Shown: positions 47,083 through 56,509, numbered from the stretch's first letter. The stretch is DNA of 64,000 nt from Paenibacillus timonensis (GCF_022427145.1 NZ_JAKSXN010000019.1:1-64000); one strand, 5' to 3'. The notes: a model not told the origin generated them from the sequence alone. A program made the numbers and translations.

Positions 47083-47865
47083 TCACACAAATTTACCGAT
47101 TTTGACACGATGCCTGCCCTTTTTGGTCAAGCCGCCTGCCTCAAGCACTTTAAACCGCCCGAAGCCTTGCAGCGCGATCACGTCTCCGGCTTTCAGCGGG
47201 GTAGAGGGATCCTCCTCCGTTCTCCAATTCACCCGGCAACGGCCCGCCTTGATCGGAATCAGCACTTTGCTGCGGCTTAAGCGGAACACATCGCTGGCGA
47301 TCCCATCCAGTCTCAAAGAGGCCACCGTCAATTCCAGCGGCTCCAGCTCTTTCTCCATCGTCCTCAGCTCGCTTAGGTTCAGCAGCTCGGTGAGGACGCT
47401 GACTCGATGCACCTGGTTAAGGTTCATCTGCAGGAAGGGAGCGATCTCTTCAGCTATCACCACATGGCACCCGTCCTCGCGGACATGGATGTCGCCGATT
47501 TTATCTCGTTTGAGACCCAATCCCAAAATCGCACCCAAATAATCGCCGTGCTGAAGGGCAAGAAACTTCTGGTCTCCCGAGGTGATGTCGAGCACTTTCA
47601 TTCCCATCGGTTCTTGGCTGAGATCCCGGTAATCCGGAGCAATCAGCGCCCGGCGCCGTTCCGCGCCTTCATAACCGCCGTCCAGCCGGATCAGCGCATC
47701 CGGGTGACGATTGGCCAAGGACTCCAGGATAAAACACTGCCGCGGATCCAGGAAGTCGCTTAGCTTGACCTCATGATAATCCCCGGCATTTACGACCCAT
47801 TCCCAGGCCCGGTCGACGAACGGCCGTTCCTCCGGTTTAAAATGTTCATAGATATCGGCTTTCAT
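47083..47865 (-). CDS. ylmH: S4-domain RNA-binding protein YlmH
   Basis: 260 aa. N-terminal YlmH-like domain, and an S4 RNA-binding domain from about 180 on (LDGIASDVFRLSRSKVLIPIKAGRCRVNW). YlmH has been linked to ribosome quality control of stalled large subunits in Bacillus. Starts 2 bp past ylmG. Confidence 0.93.
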   Translation of the reverse strand: MKADIYEHFKPEERPFVDRAWEWVVNAGDYHEVKLSDFLDPRQCFILESLANRHPDALIRLDGGYEGAERRRALIAPDYRDLSQEPMGMKVLDITSGDQKFLALQHGDYLGAILGLGLKRDKIGDIHVREDGCHVVIAEEIAPFLQMNLNQVHRVSVLTELLNLSELRTMEKELEPLELTVASLRLDGIASDVFRLSRSKVLIPIKAGRCRVNWRTEEDPSTPLKAGDVIALQGFGRFKVLEAGGLTKKGRHRVKIGKFV

Positions 47866-47867
47866 CT

Positions 47868-48143
47868 CTAATACCCGAAGATATAGTGCAGAACGCTCAT
47901 TAATCCGAAGGCAGCCAAGCGGAGCACGAACAAGGCAATAATCGGAGAAATGTCGATCATCCCCATGATCGGAGGTATAAACCGCCGGAAGGGAGCCAAG
48001 TAAGGTTCAACCAGCTTGCCCAGCAGCTCGCCGATAAAACTTTCCCGGACATTAGGTACCCAAGACATCAAAATGTAAACCAGAATCATATAAAAGTAAA
48101 TATTGTATAGCAGCCAAACGATGGAATCGATATAGCCTACCAA
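47868..48143 (-). CDS. ylmG: YggT-family membrane protein YlmG
   Basis: 91 aa with two TM segments (YNIYFYMILVYILMSWV, and a C-terminal one) flanking a PYLAPFRRFIPP motif typical of YggT. The start is TTG 48143, eight bases after AGGTGA. Member of the conserved ylm cluster next to sepF; exact function unknown. Confidence 0.9.
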   Translation of the reverse strand: MVGYIDSIVWLLYNIYFYMILVYILMSWVPNVRESFIGELLGKLVEPYLAPFRRFIPPIMGMIDISPIIALFVLRLAAFGLMSVLHYIFGY

Positions 48144-48150
48144 GCTGTCA

Positions 48151-48600
48151 TCACCTCATTCTGTTGTAATCGGAATCCTCCGTTAAAATCTCCGTGATGG
48201 ACCCCTGAATCTCGACGGTATCCGGCGTGCACAGGAAAATATTCGCCCCGACCTTGGATATACTGCCGCTTAGCGCGTAAATCGTACCGCTCAAGAAATC
48301 GATGATCCGCATCGCCTGATCATTGCGAACCCGCTGCAAATTTACCACGACCGACCGGTGGGAACGCAGATGGTCAGCGATTTCCTGCGCTTCTTCATAG
48401 GAGCGAGGTTCATAGAGGATCACCTTGACATTCTTCTGGGAGTGAATGCTGACCACGTTGTTTCCTCTCTGATTTTTACGGGATTCAAAGCTTGGGGTTT
48501 CAATTTCCGCGTCCTCTTGGCCGGAAAACCGTTCGCGCTCCACAATCTCTTCTTCTTCCTGCAAGCCCAGAAAGTTCATGAACCGGTTCATTACTCCCAT
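48151..48600 (-). CDS. sepF: Septum protein SepF
   Basis: 149 aa. An N-terminal amphipathic helix (MGVMNRFMNFLG) and linker precede the SepF core (VILYEPRSYEEAQEIADHLRSHRSVVVNLQ region). It tethers and bundles FtsZ at the Z ring. ATG 48600 overlaps the ylmE stop (TAATG) with AAAGGGG nine bases upstream. Confidence 0.94.
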   Translation of the reverse strand: MGVMNRFMNFLGLQEEEEIVERERFSGQEDAEIETPSFESRKNQRGNNVVSIHSQKNVKVILYEPRSYEEAQEIADHLRSHRSVVVNLQRVRNDQAMRIIDFLSGTIYALSGSISKVGANIFLCTPDTVEIQGSITEILTEDSDYNRMR

Positions 48601-49292
48601 TACGTCAATTCCCCTTTCCCCACTAAAAGCGTTCCGAGGCGAACCCAAGTCGCCCCTTCCTCGATCGCCACTTCGAAATCTCCCGACATGCCCATCGACA
48701 GTTCCGTCAACGGCTCCGCGGTAATCGCCAGGGCGTTCAGTTGATCGCGTAGCTCGCGCAGGCGTCGAAAGACCGGTCTTGTCCGCTCCGCATCCTCCTC
48801 GATCGGGGCCATCGTCATCAACCCGGCGATGCGGACATGCTTCAGTTCTGCGGTCTCCCTAAGAAAATCGGCCGCCGTTTCCGGCGTAATTCCCTGCTTG
48901 GACTCCTCGCCGGATACGTTCACCTGCAAAAACGCGGTAACGTTCGTTCCGAGAGCCGCGGCCCGCTTCTCCAATTCCCGGGCCAGCGACAGCCGGTCCA
49001 ACGAATGAATATATTGAAATTTCCCGATGACGTCCTTGACCTTATTGCTCTGCAAATGGCCGATAAAATGCCAGGTCCCTTGTCCGCCAAGCGCTTCCCA
49101 TTTGGGAACGGCCAGTTGCGGACGGTTCTCGCCGATATGCTCGATACCTTCGTCAAGGACTTCGCGAGTCGCTTCAGTCGACACGTATTTGGTTACGGCC
49201 ACGACATGGACCTCTTCGCGTTTCCTTCCGCTCCGCTCGCAAGCCGCTAAAATCCGCTCTTCCACATGCTGTATTCGTTCCTTCAGCGACAC
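48600..49292 (-). CDS. ylmE: PLP homeostasis protein YlmE (YggS/PROSC family)
   Basis: 230 aa TIM-barrel PLP carrier. The PLP lysine is in VVAVTKYVS; HFIGHLQSNK and SMGMSGDFE are family signatures. The start is GTG 49292 with AGGTGA eight bases upstream; the longer frame overlaps ylmD. Confidence 0.93.
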   Translation of the reverse strand: MSLKERIQHVEERILAACERSGRKREEVHVVAVTKYVSTEATREVLDEGIEHIGENRPQLAVPKWEALGGQGTWHFIGHLQSNKVKDVIGKFQYIHSLDRLSLARELEKRAAALGTNVTAFLQVNVSGEESKQGITPETAADFLRETAELKHVRIAGLMTMAPIEEDAERTRPVFRRLRELRDQLNALAITAEPLTELSMGMSGDFEVAIEEGATWVRLGTLLVGKGELT

Positions 49293-49300
49293 GGGAAGGA

Positions 49301-50152
49301 TCACCTCTCTTTTATGCCAATCCAGCTTGCCATCCTCCCCGTAACGCCACCTTGCGCCCGGTAGGAGTAAAAATACTGCGGATGGCAGCTTGTACACCAC
49401 GTTGTACATTCGATATGAGTCGGCAATATTCCTGCTTTAATCATAATGATTCGATTGATTTCTTTCAAGTTCAGCATCGTTTTCCCTGCATGGTTTGACG
49501 CGGAAGCATAGGGCTTCCCCCCAACAATCCCATCCCCAGCGGGCAACGCCTCGCGGACTTTCTCCATCACCGCCTCGTCCACCTCGTAACAGCAGTCTCC
49601 GATGCTGGGGCCGATGGCGGTGCGAATTTCGCTTCTCCGGCTGCCGAACTCCCGTTCCATCGTTTGGATCATCTCCGCGGCAATCAGGCGGACGGTCCCC
49701 TTCCACCCGGCATGGGCCAAACCGACGACGCCCTTCCCGGGATCGGCGAAATATAGCGGAACGCAATCGGCATAAAACGAAGTCAGCAGCACCCCCGGCA
49801 CGTTCGTCACTAGCCCGTCCGTTTCCTGGAAGGCGCTGCTGCGATCCAGGTACCCCTTGCCGCGATCCTCGGCACGAACCACGGCGACGGCGTTGCCGTG
49901 AACCTGCTCGCCGCAGGTCCAGGCATCGGGAGCGAAACCCAGCGCTTCGGCTAACCGGCGCCGGTTCTCCAAGACATGCTGCGGATCGTCGCCGACATGG
50001 TAGGCAAGATTCAAGCGATCGTACGGCGGCTCGCTGACCCCGCCTGCCCTTCCGGTAAACCCGACGCTGAGTCCCGGGATCAGATCCGACCACGGAGCCA
50101 ACTCGAACCGTTCCGGTTGTTGGTCATTAGCATTCCTTACAAACGGTTCCAT
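49301..50152 (-). CDS. ylmD: YlmD/YfiH (PgeF-type) polyphenol-oxidase-like purine nucleosidase
   Basis: 283 aa. Metal ligands characteristic of the family appear in CGEQVHGN, YADCVPLYF and GLAHAGWKGT, plus a conserved CTSCHPQ-type C-terminus. Members act on purine nucleosides or on peptidoglycan editing. Two adjacent ATG codons (50155, 50152) follow GAGGAG. Confidence 0.9.
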   Translation of the reverse strand: MEPFVRNANDQQPERFELAPWSDLIPGLSVGFTGRAGGVSEPPYDRLNLAYHVGDDPQHVLENRRRLAEALGFAPDAWTCGEQVHGNAVAVVRAEDRGKGYLDRSSAFQETDGLVTNVPGVLLTSFYADCVPLYFADPGKGVVGLAHAGWKGTVRLIAAEMIQTMEREFGSRRSEIRTAIGPSIGDCCYEVDEAVMEKVREALPAGDGIVGGKPYASASNHAGKTMLNLKEINRIIMIKAGILPTHIECTTWCTSCHPQYFYSYRAQGGVTGRMASWIGIKER

Positions 50153-50242
50153 CATCCATCTCCTCAAGGTAATTAAAAATCGTCTAATTTTTATATAGTA
50201 ATTCAAGTCTACCACAAATCGGCGCGGGGCCGCTTGCGGTTT

Positions 50243-50554
50243 CTAGCTCCGCCGCTCCGCCCGCCCATCCCGGTCAATGTACACGGTGGTATCGTAGGTC
50301 GTCTGCGTTCTGGATTCACGCAATTCCTCCATTTTGACCAGAACGACGTCGGATCCGATCTTCACGATATTTTTCCAAGGGATGATCAAATCGCTGCCGC
50401 CGCCGAATATCCCCATGAATTTCGCCCCGACGGGCACGACAATCGCTTCGATGACCCCTTGTCTGAGATCCAGCTCCAGGTCGCTGATATGCCCGAGCCG
50501 TTTCCCGTCCACGACATTGATGACGTCCTTCGTCTGGAAATCGGATATTTTCAT
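50243..50554 (-). CDS. ylmC: YlmC/YmxH-family PRC-barrel protein
   Basis: 103 aa. The PRC-barrel-like sequence MKISDFQTKDVINVVDGKRL and WKNIVKIGSDVVLV matches the YlmC/YmxH sporulation-linked group. ATG 50554 is preferred because the family begins at this point and GAGG precedes it. Confidence 0.85.
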   Translation of the reverse strand: MKISDFQTKDVINVVDGKRLGHISDLELDLRQGVIEAIVVPVGAKFMGIFGGGSDLIIPWKNIVKIGSDVVLVKMEELRESRTQTTYDTTVYIDRDGRAERRS

Positions 50555-50684
50555 ACTCGCCCTCACCACATTGTCCATGGTTTTATCGCCCCCGTCCCGT
50601 CTGATTCACTCCGTCCCTTTACTATATGTGCGAGGAATTCAGCGCATGCGCCCTTGGCCACGGGAAAAGACGACCGAACAACGC

Positions 50685-50735
50685 AAAAAAGGACCGCCCC
50701 CCGGAATCCATTCGATCCCGGAAGAGGCGGCCCTT
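50685..50735 (-). terminator. Terminator of the FMN/FAD reductase gene
   Basis: GGGCCGCC pairs with GGCGGTCC around an inner CCGG/CCGG helix, followed by T6 on the minus strand. Confidence 0.85.
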
Positions 50736-50756
50736 CCATTCGTCCCGTTCTATTTT

Positions 50757-52703
50757 CTATTTTTTGCCCAGCGCGCCGGCAGCTGCGTTTTCGCCGCCCA
50801 GACGTCCGGAGGTAAACGAATAGCCGATGCCTACGCCGTTACCGACGTATGTGTCATTAAAGAGCACGCCTTCGGATTCAAGTCCGACGGCATAAAGTCC
50901 TTTTACCGGTACGCGTTTGTCGTTCAGCACTTGGAATTTAGGGTTTACGAGCAAGCCGCCAACCGAACCCAGGTTGTTGATCTCGGCAATGATCGCATAA
51001 TAAGGGCCGTCGCCCATCGGCGGCAAGTAGTCTTTGGATTTGCCAAATTCTGTGTCTACGCCGGTTTGGGTTGCTTGCGCATATTTGTTGAACGCGTCCT
51101 TGAATACTTCTGCGTCCATTCCGGCGTTTTTGGCCAATTCCTCAATCGTGTTGCCTTTATACCCGTCTCCGTTTTTCACCATGGCATCAAATACGGATAC
51201 GACATTCTTCCATGGCGTGTCCAGTTTGAACTTATCGGTGAAATCCGCGTAAAATTCCGGAGGAAGTCCAGGCAGCTTCGGCGCTTTGATGCCGTTCATG
51301 CCCTTCGCTTCCAAAGCTTTCAACTGCGATTGCGAAACGATCACCAGATGGTAAGGCCCGTTAAAGGCGCTCGTATTGGCAGCCGCAACCGCCGTCAATG
51401 TAGCCGTCTCGTCTCTGAACCGGGCTCCCGAAGGGCCCACGTTCATCAAAGTTGGCAGATAGCTCAACATCAACGGGTAGCTGGCTTCGAAGGAAGAGTA
51501 TTGCTTTTTCAAATCGCTGGTTGCTCTTGCCAACGTTTGGTGCAGCATTTGTCCACCGAAGTTGTCCGGCACCTTCGCACCTACTGCCCAGGACATTTTC
51601 AGACCTTCGCCGATGTTTTGCGCAAGTCCGCCATTGACTCCCTCAAAGCCAAAGGCTTCCTTCACCATCTCTTTGTTGCCGGCGTATCCGCCCGTCGCCA
51701 TAACGACGCTCTTTGCGCTGATCTCCAGCGTTGTTCCGTCCGCCTTCTCCGCTACGACGCCGGTAACGGCACCTTTAGCGTCCGTCATCAGTTTCTTCGC
51801 GGTAGTTTCGGTAATGACCTTGCCGCCGTTCTTCTCTACGGAAGCCGCCAGCATCTTGCGAAGGGTTTGTTCACGGGTGTTATAAGCCGGCAGCACGTGA
51901 AGCTGTTCGCCGCCAAAGTTCATGTAAGTTGTTACATACCCTTTGTTCTTTAACCAATCGTAAGTATCTCCGGATTTCGTGACGTATTGGCGTACTGCCG
52001 CCGCATCCACTCTCCAGTGGTTATTGACGATCCAATTGGAAATTTCCTGTTCCACGTTCACCTTTAAACCATCGGCTACCGCGGCGGAAGAGTTATAAAA
52101 TTTACCCGCCCAGGACAGGTTGCTGGCGCCGCCGATCACGCCGGTTTTCTCGATGATCACGACTTTGGCGCCTTTGTCCGCTGCCGTCACCGCTGCCGAT
52201 ACGCCGGAAGCGCCTGCGCCGACGACAACGACGTCCGCTTGAAGCTTCTCCGTCTTGCCTGCGCCAGGCTTCTTGACGCTAACCGATTTCAAGGCGTTGA
52301 CGTCGCCGCCCGCTTTTTTCACGGCATCTTCTACCGCTTTCAGCATGGCATCGCTCGACACGCTTGCGCCGCTTACCGCGTCGACGGCCAGCGATTGGTT
52401 AGCCAGGATTTGCTCCTTGATTTTGTTCAGCGCGGAATCGCCGAGTCCCTCGGTTTCCGTTTGGCTGACGATCTTGATATCCTTGATCCGATCCGCTTGC
52501 TCCATCGTCACTTGCACTTTGATCACGCCGTCTTTGCCTTCAGCCTCTCCGGTATACGTCCCCGCTTTAAACGCGGAGGCCGCCGCCGCTGTGGAAGGGC
52601 TGTTTACCAGCTTCCCGGATTGCCACCCCCAGCCGAACATCGATGCGACCAATACGATGCAGATGGAAAACATGAGCATTTTGTTAAAACGTTTGCTGCG
52701 CAT
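50757..52703 (-). CDS. Membrane-anchored FMN/FAD reductase (fumarate/urocanate-reductase-like)
   Basis: 648 aa. A signal/anchor (11-26), then an FMN-binding domain (about 45-130) with the flavin-attachment motif DAVSGASVSSDA, then an FAD-binding fumarate-reductase-type domain starting VVVVGAGASGVSAAVTAAD near 158 and ending GVGIGYSFTSGRLGGE. This is the layout of secreted methacrylate, urocanate and fumarate reductases that use periplasmic-side electrons; the acceptor is unknown. AGGGG-AGAAG lies before the ATG. It lies downstream of a MerR regulator with a MerR-type promoter between. Confidence 0.88.
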   Translation of the reverse strand: MRSKRFNKMLMFSICIVLVASMFGWGWQSGKLVNSPSTAAAASAFKAGTYTGEAEGKDGVIKVQVTMEQADRIKDIKIVSQTETEGLGDSALNKIKEQILANQSLAVDAVSGASVSSDAMLKAVEDAVKKAGGDVNALKSVSVKKPGAGKTEKLQADVVVVGAGASGVSAAVTAADKGAKVVIIEKTGVIGGASNLSWAGKFYNSSAAVADGLKVNVEQEISNWIVNNHWRVDAAAVRQYVTKSGDTYDWLKNKGYVTTYMNFGGEQLHVLPAYNTREQTLRKMLAASVEKNGGKVITETTAKKLMTDAKGAVTGVVAEKADGTTLEISAKSVVMATGGYAGNKEMVKEAFGFEGVNGGLAQNIGEGLKMSWAVGAKVPDNFGGQMLHQTLARATSDLKKQYSSFEASYPLMLSYLPTLMNVGPSGARFRDETATLTAVAAANTSAFNGPYHLVIVSQSQLKALEAKGMNGIKAPKLPGLPPEFYADFTDKFKLDTPWKNVVSVFDAMVKNGDGYKGNTIEELAKNAGMDAEVFKDAFNKYAQATQTGVDTEFGKSKDYLPPMGDGPYYAIIAEINNLGSVGGLLVNPKFQVLNDKRVPVKGLYAVGLESEGVLFNDTYVGNGVGIGYSFTSGRLGGENAAAGALGKK

Positions 52704-52785
52704 TCCCTCTTCTCCCCTTACTGCATATTGAAGCCTTTTTTTGTGATTGTTTTCACATGAAATGATCAAGTAAGGCTCCGAATCA

Positions 52786-52816
52786 AGCATAAACCTTGGT
52801 GCGGCACCAAGGTCAA
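52786..52816 (-). promoter_or_regulatory. MerR-type promoter/operator of the flavoprotein gene
   Basis: -35 TTGACC (minus strand 52816-52811) and -10 TATGCT (52791-52786) with the elongated 19-bp spacer typical of MerR activation. A perfect dyad (ACCTTGGTGC / GCACCAAGGT, one base between) spans 52793-52813, filling the spacer. The -35 box overlaps the TGA stop of the regulator. Confidence 0.88.
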
Positions 52817-53631
52817 TAAGATTCCACTATGGGGATATGTATTTCCAAAAACGAACGTTTCGTCCCTTGATGAGTTTCGGTCAGCATCAACCGTCCGGTC
52901 ACCGCGCCGGAAACGGCATATTGGCGTTCGTCCATGTAATCCAGCATAAACCGGAATGCCTCTTTGGAAAAATGCTCGCCCTGGGGCGATAAAATCACGG
53001 ACGATACGCAGCGGGACGGCGGGATATACTCCAGATGCTCGTCCAATGCGATTCCGAGCTGACGCACCTCCTCTTCGGAAATCGATAAGCCCCAGCTGTA
53101 ATCCATCAGATCTTCCTCTGACTCGATCGTGTCCTGCTCGATGCGGAAGCAATAAAACGAGTAAGGAAGCATCTCCATCAAGGCATTTATGGTGCCTTCC
53201 AAGCCTTTCGTGTTGAGCAGGTTGTTCTTGTCCGTTTGTTTTAGACGGTAAAGCCCCGGACGATCCACAAGCTTGCATTGGAACAGTCGGCTCTCCAAGC
53301 TCTGAACCTCCCCGCTTAGCTCGACAAGTTTATGCAGCAGCATCGTGCTTTTGCGGATCTCTTCCTCCAGCTCCTGCCTGCTGCTCTCCATCTTATCGAG
53401 AATGTCGCCCAGCGAGGCGTTTTGGATTAGGCCGGCCACGTCCTGCAGCGGAATTTGCATGCTTCGATACCATCGGCTCATCAAAAGGTCCCTGGCGTCC
53501 AGGTCGTTGAAATAGCGGTAACTGTTGTGGCGGTCCTTGACCGGCTTGACGATCTCGTGCTTCTCGTACAACCTCAACGTATCCCGGGTGATGCCCAGCA
53601 GCGAGGAAAACTCGCCAATGCAATACTTCAT
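52813..53631 (-). CDS. MerR-family regulator with large effector domain
   Basis: 272 aa. MerR winged HTH at the N-terminus (IGEFSSLLGITRDTLRLYEKHEIVKPV), dimerisation helix (about 80-120), and a roughly 150-residue GyrI-like effector domain. No metal-binding cysteine motif is seen, so a small molecule or drug-like effector is more likely. Its target promoter starts inside its own stop codon. The ATG follows GGGAGGGAAGGA. Confidence 0.85.
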   Translation of the reverse strand: MKYCIGEFSSLLGITRDTLRLYEKHEIVKPVKDRHNSYRYFNDLDARDLLMSRWYRSMQIPLQDVAGLIQNASLGDILDKMESSRQELEEEIRKSTMLLHKLVELSGEVQSLESRLFQCKLVDRPGLYRLKQTDKNNLLNTKGLEGTINALMEMLPYSFYCFRIEQDTIESEEDLMDYSWGLSISEEEVRQLGIALDEHLEYIPPSRCVSSVILSPQGEHFSKEAFRFMLDYMDERQYAVSGAVTGRLMLTETHQGTKRSFLEIHIPIVESY

Positions 53632-53728
53632 AATCCTTCCCTCCCGCGTATCTCGCGTTGCAAGCCTATTGCACCATTTCCATGATACAGAAGGAGCGGT
53701 TGTTCAAGATATGGAAATCTTCACAACT

Positions 53729-53751
53729 AAAAAAAGGTCCCCGCAGGGACC
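53729..53751 (-). terminator. Terminator of sigG
   Basis: GGTCCC-TGCG-GGGACC and a T7 run on the minus strand. Confidence 0.92.
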
Positions 53752-53755
53752 GGAA

Positions 53756-54538
53756 TTACGACTTCACATGCTTCTGCATTTGTAAAATGGCGGATTTCTC
53801 GAGCCTGGATACTTGTGCCTGAGAGATCCCGATTTCGTCGGCAACCTCCATTTGCGTTTTTCCTTCGAAGAAACGCATGGACAAGATCATTTTTTCGCGG
53901 CGGCCCAACCGCTGCATCGCTTCGCGCAAAGCGATTTCCTCAATCCAGGACACGTCCTTGTTCTTGTCGTCGCTGATTTGGTCCATCACGTAGATGGGAT
54001 CGCCGCCGTCATGGTAAATCGGCTCGAACAAAGAAACCGGATCCTGGATGGCGTCGAGGGCAAAAACAACGTCCTCCTTCGGTAAGCCCAACGCCTCGGA
54101 GATTTCGAAGATCGTGGGTTCGCGCGAGTTCTGGTTGGTCAGGTTGTCCCGCATTTGCAGCGCCTTGTAGGCGATGTCGCGCAGGCTGCGGGAGACGCGG
54201 ATCGGATTATTGTCCCGCAGGTAACGCCGGATTTCCCCGATAATCATCGGCACGGCGTAGGTGGAGAATTTGACGTTCTGCGATAAATCGAAATTATCGA
54301 TGGCTTTCATGAGTCCGATGCAGCCAACCTGGAACAGGTCGTCCACATACTCCCCCCGATTGTTGAACCGCTGGATGACGCTCAGCACGAGTCTCAGGTT
54401 GCCATTAACTAACTTTTCTCTGGCTGATCTTACGTGGTCCTGCTGCAACGAGTGGAACAATTCACGCATTTCCGCATTGGTTAGAACGGGCAATTTTGCG
54501 GTATCGACGCCGCAAATTTCGACTTTGTTTCGGGTCAT
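53756..54538 (-). CDS. sigG: Forespore sigma factor SigG
   Basis: 260 aa. Sigma-70 regions 2, 3 and 4 are complete; region 4 contains EVADEIGISQAQVSRLEKSA. The N-terminus MTRNKVEICGVDTAKLPVLT is the SigG type, which keeps the factor from acting early. Start ATG 54538 with GGGAGG upstream. It lies 108 bp past sigE, leaving room for its own forespore promoter. Confidence 0.96.
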   Translation of the reverse strand: MTRNKVEICGVDTAKLPVLTNAEMRELFHSLQQDHVRSAREKLVNGNLRLVLSVIQRFNNRGEYVDDLFQVGCIGLMKAIDNFDLSQNVKFSTYAVPMIIGEIRRYLRDNNPIRVSRSLRDIAYKALQMRDNLTNQNSREPTIFEISEALGLPKEDVVFALDAIQDPVSLFEPIYHDGGDPIYVMDQISDDKNKDVSWIEEIALREAMQRLGRREKMILSMRFFEGKTQMEVADEIGISQAQVSRLEKSAILQMQKHVKS

Positions 54539-54646
54539 CGTGTCTAAACCTCCCAAGGAGAAACTAATGAACAGTATCTCCCGGGGTTGCATTTTTATTC
54601 CGCTGTCCTCTTTCCGTGACGAAGCGAAAATCATCGAGCCGATGGC

Positions 54647-55369
54647 TTAGACCATCTTGTTAAATTCCTTGCGCAGCCGTTTAATGATCCGTTTCTCCAG
54701 ACGCGAGATGTACGATTGCGAGATCCCCAGCAGGTCGGCCACATCCTTCTGCGTTTTCTCGTCGCCGTCGACCAGCCCGAACCGCAGCTCCATGATCATG
54801 CGTTCCCGCTCGGTCAATTTGTCGAGCGCTTTGTGCAGCAGCTTGCGATCCACCTGCTCCTCGATGTTGCGGTAGATCGTATCGTTCTCCGTGCCCAGCA
54901 CATCGGAGAGCAGCAGTTCGTTGCCGTCCCAATCGATGTTGAGCGGCTCATCGAAGCTCACCTCGGTGCGTATTTTGCTGTTGCGGCGCAGATACATCAG
55001 AATTTCATTTTCGATGCAGCGGGAAGCATAGGTGGCCAGTTTGATTTTCTTCTCCGGGTCAAAGGTGTTGACCGCCTTGATCAGCCCGATCGCCCCGATG
55101 GATACCAGGTCCTCGATATTGATTCCGGTATTCTCGAATTTTCTGGCGATATACACGACAAGTCGCAGGTTGCGCTCGATCAGCATGGCACGGATCGCCG
55201 CATCGCCGCTGGGCAGCCGCTGCAGCAGGTATTCTTCCTCCTCGCGCGTCAAGGGAGGTGGCAGCGCTTCGCTGCCGCCGATATAATAGATTTCTTCGCT
55301 TTTTAGCCCAAAAAGAAACAGCAGCCGGTAATACTGCAGCTGCAGCATCATTTTCCACTTTACATGCAT
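54647..55369 (-). CDS. sigE: Mother-cell sigma factor pro-SigE
   Basis: 240 aa. The N-terminal hydrophobic pro-sequence ([23 protein letters not shown]) is removed by SpoIIGA. Region 2 ([29 protein letters not shown]) and region 4 ([20 protein letters not shown]) are intact. GGAGG precedes the ATG, and it follows spoIIGA by 20 bp. Confidence 0.97.
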   Translation of the reverse strand: MHVKWKMMLQLQYYRLLFLFGLKSEEIYYIGGSEALPPPLTREEEEYLLQRLPSGDAAIRAMLIERNLRLVVYIARKFENTGINIEDLVSIGAIGLIKAVNTFDPEKKIKLATYASRCIENEILMYLRRNSKIRTEVSFDEPLNIDWDGNELLLSDVLGTENDTIYRNIEEQVDRKLLHKALDKLTERERMIMELRFGLVDGDEKTQKDVADLLGISQSYISRLEKRIIKRLRKEFNKMV

Positions 55370-55388
55370 GGTTTCGTATCCTCCTATG

Positions 55389-56354
55389 TTACGTTCCCGT
55401 TTTACTGATGTGGTCCGTGCCTTCCGTCGCCTCTGCCGTCTCTACCAACGCGGGATGAACGATCGCTCGGTAAGTTCCTTCTGTCGATAACCTCCCCCCG
55501 TCCAAACCGATCAGCACCCGGGGCGAACGATACTCCCGTCCCTCCAGACGCACCGTCACCTCGTCAGGCTTGAGCGCCAGCATAAACTGCGTGCCTTTGT
55601 TGATCCCTCGGTAGGGAACCAGCCGCAGCCGCTCGGGCCAAGGAAAATCCCCAGCCTCCGTAAGCTCCAGGATGAGGTTGTCCGCACGCTCGTCAGCCAG
55701 CTTCCCCCGATAAGACGGGGGGAGAACCCGCTCCCAAAGCGAAGCTTCCATCACCGTCACCGGCAGGCGGCTAAGCGGGTCGGTTAATTGATTGCCTGTG
55801 TCGATCAGTCCCGTGCAGGTAATCGTCGTATCTCCGACGCGCACCTCCACCTCAGCCAAAAAGGAGCGAATCCGCTCCTGCCGCTGGCGTGCATCGAGCA
55901 CCCGTTTAAACCAGAACAAGACAACAAAAAAACAAACCAGGATAAACAACGCTCCGATTTTGAGCGAAAACGAAAGCCCGCCGGATGCCGAATACCAAAT
56001 CCCGCTCCAGATTTCTCCGGAGTCCTGCAGTAGATAGTGCACACCCAGAATCCCGCCGGCCGCCGCAAAATTGACAATATAAAAAGCTCCCATATTCCGT
56101 AGGTAGTTTTGCAAACTTCCAAATCCGAACGCGATCCACAACATCGCGACAGAGAATAGAAACTTCACCAGAAACGTGTACAGAAACGAGAGCTCCGGCA
56201 AAAACATCATGACGACGTACGTCGCCCCGACTCCCGCCGACAAGGCCAGCCGCCAGAGGATGATTTTTTGCTTCCGCATCCAAGCCGTGACCAGGAGCAA
56301 GCTTGCATCGATCAATAGGTTCATCAAGAATAGAAGATCGATATAGACAACCAA
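55389..56354 (-). CDS. spoIIGA: Pro-SigE processing protease SpoIIGA
   Basis: 321 aa. Five TM segments in the N-terminal half, then an aspartic protease domain with the catalytic motif LIDTGNQL (Asp185). It cleaves pro-SigE after forespore signalling. TTG 56354 ([10 protein letters not shown]) is preferred over ATG 56360 because AGGTG is only two bases from the latter and seven from the former. Confidence 0.93.
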   Translation of the reverse strand: MVVYIDLLFLMNLLIDASLLLVTAWMRKQKIILWRLALSAGVGATYVVMMFLPELSFLYTFLVKFLFSVAMLWIAFGFGSLQNYLRNMGAFYIVNFAAAGGILGVHYLLQDSGEIWSGIWYSASGGLSFSLKIGALFILVCFFVVLFWFKRVLDARQRQERIRSFLAEVEVRVGDTTITCTGLIDTGNQLTDPLSRLPVTVMEASLWERVLPPSYRGKLADERADNLILELTEAGDFPWPERLRLVPYRGINKGTQFMLALKPDEVTVRLEGREYRSPRVLIGLDGGRLSTEGTYRAIVHPALVETAEATEGTDHISKTGT

Positions 56355-56385
56355 CGGCATTCACCTGCCTGGGTAGATGGTTATC

Positions 56386-56419
56386 AGTATAAAGAGAACG
56401 AACGAGAAAGTCTGTCTAA
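56386..56419 (-). promoter_or_regulatory. spoIIG operon promoter with 22-bp spacer and Spo0A boxes
   Basis: TATACT at 56391-56386 (minus) and TTAGAC at 56419-56414 lie 22 bp apart, the unusual spacing known for the Spo0A-activated spoIIG promoter. TGTCTAA (plus strand 56413) at the -35 and TTGTCGAC near 56445 resemble the Spo0A box TGTCGAA, each at 6 of 7 bases. Confidence 0.6.
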
Positions 56420-56509
56420 AATTGAAAGTAGAATGCCACTATTTTTGTCGACTGGAAACCTATAGGTATCCTAAATGCTCCAGTTGCTGGAGAGTCAAGC
56501 GTCCTTTGA

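Noticed and set aside
48600..49409. Longer ylmE and sepF starts
   Set aside because: The extensions overlap neighbouring genes heavily and lack family similarity; the GTG 49292 and ATG 48600 starts have good ribosome binding sites.
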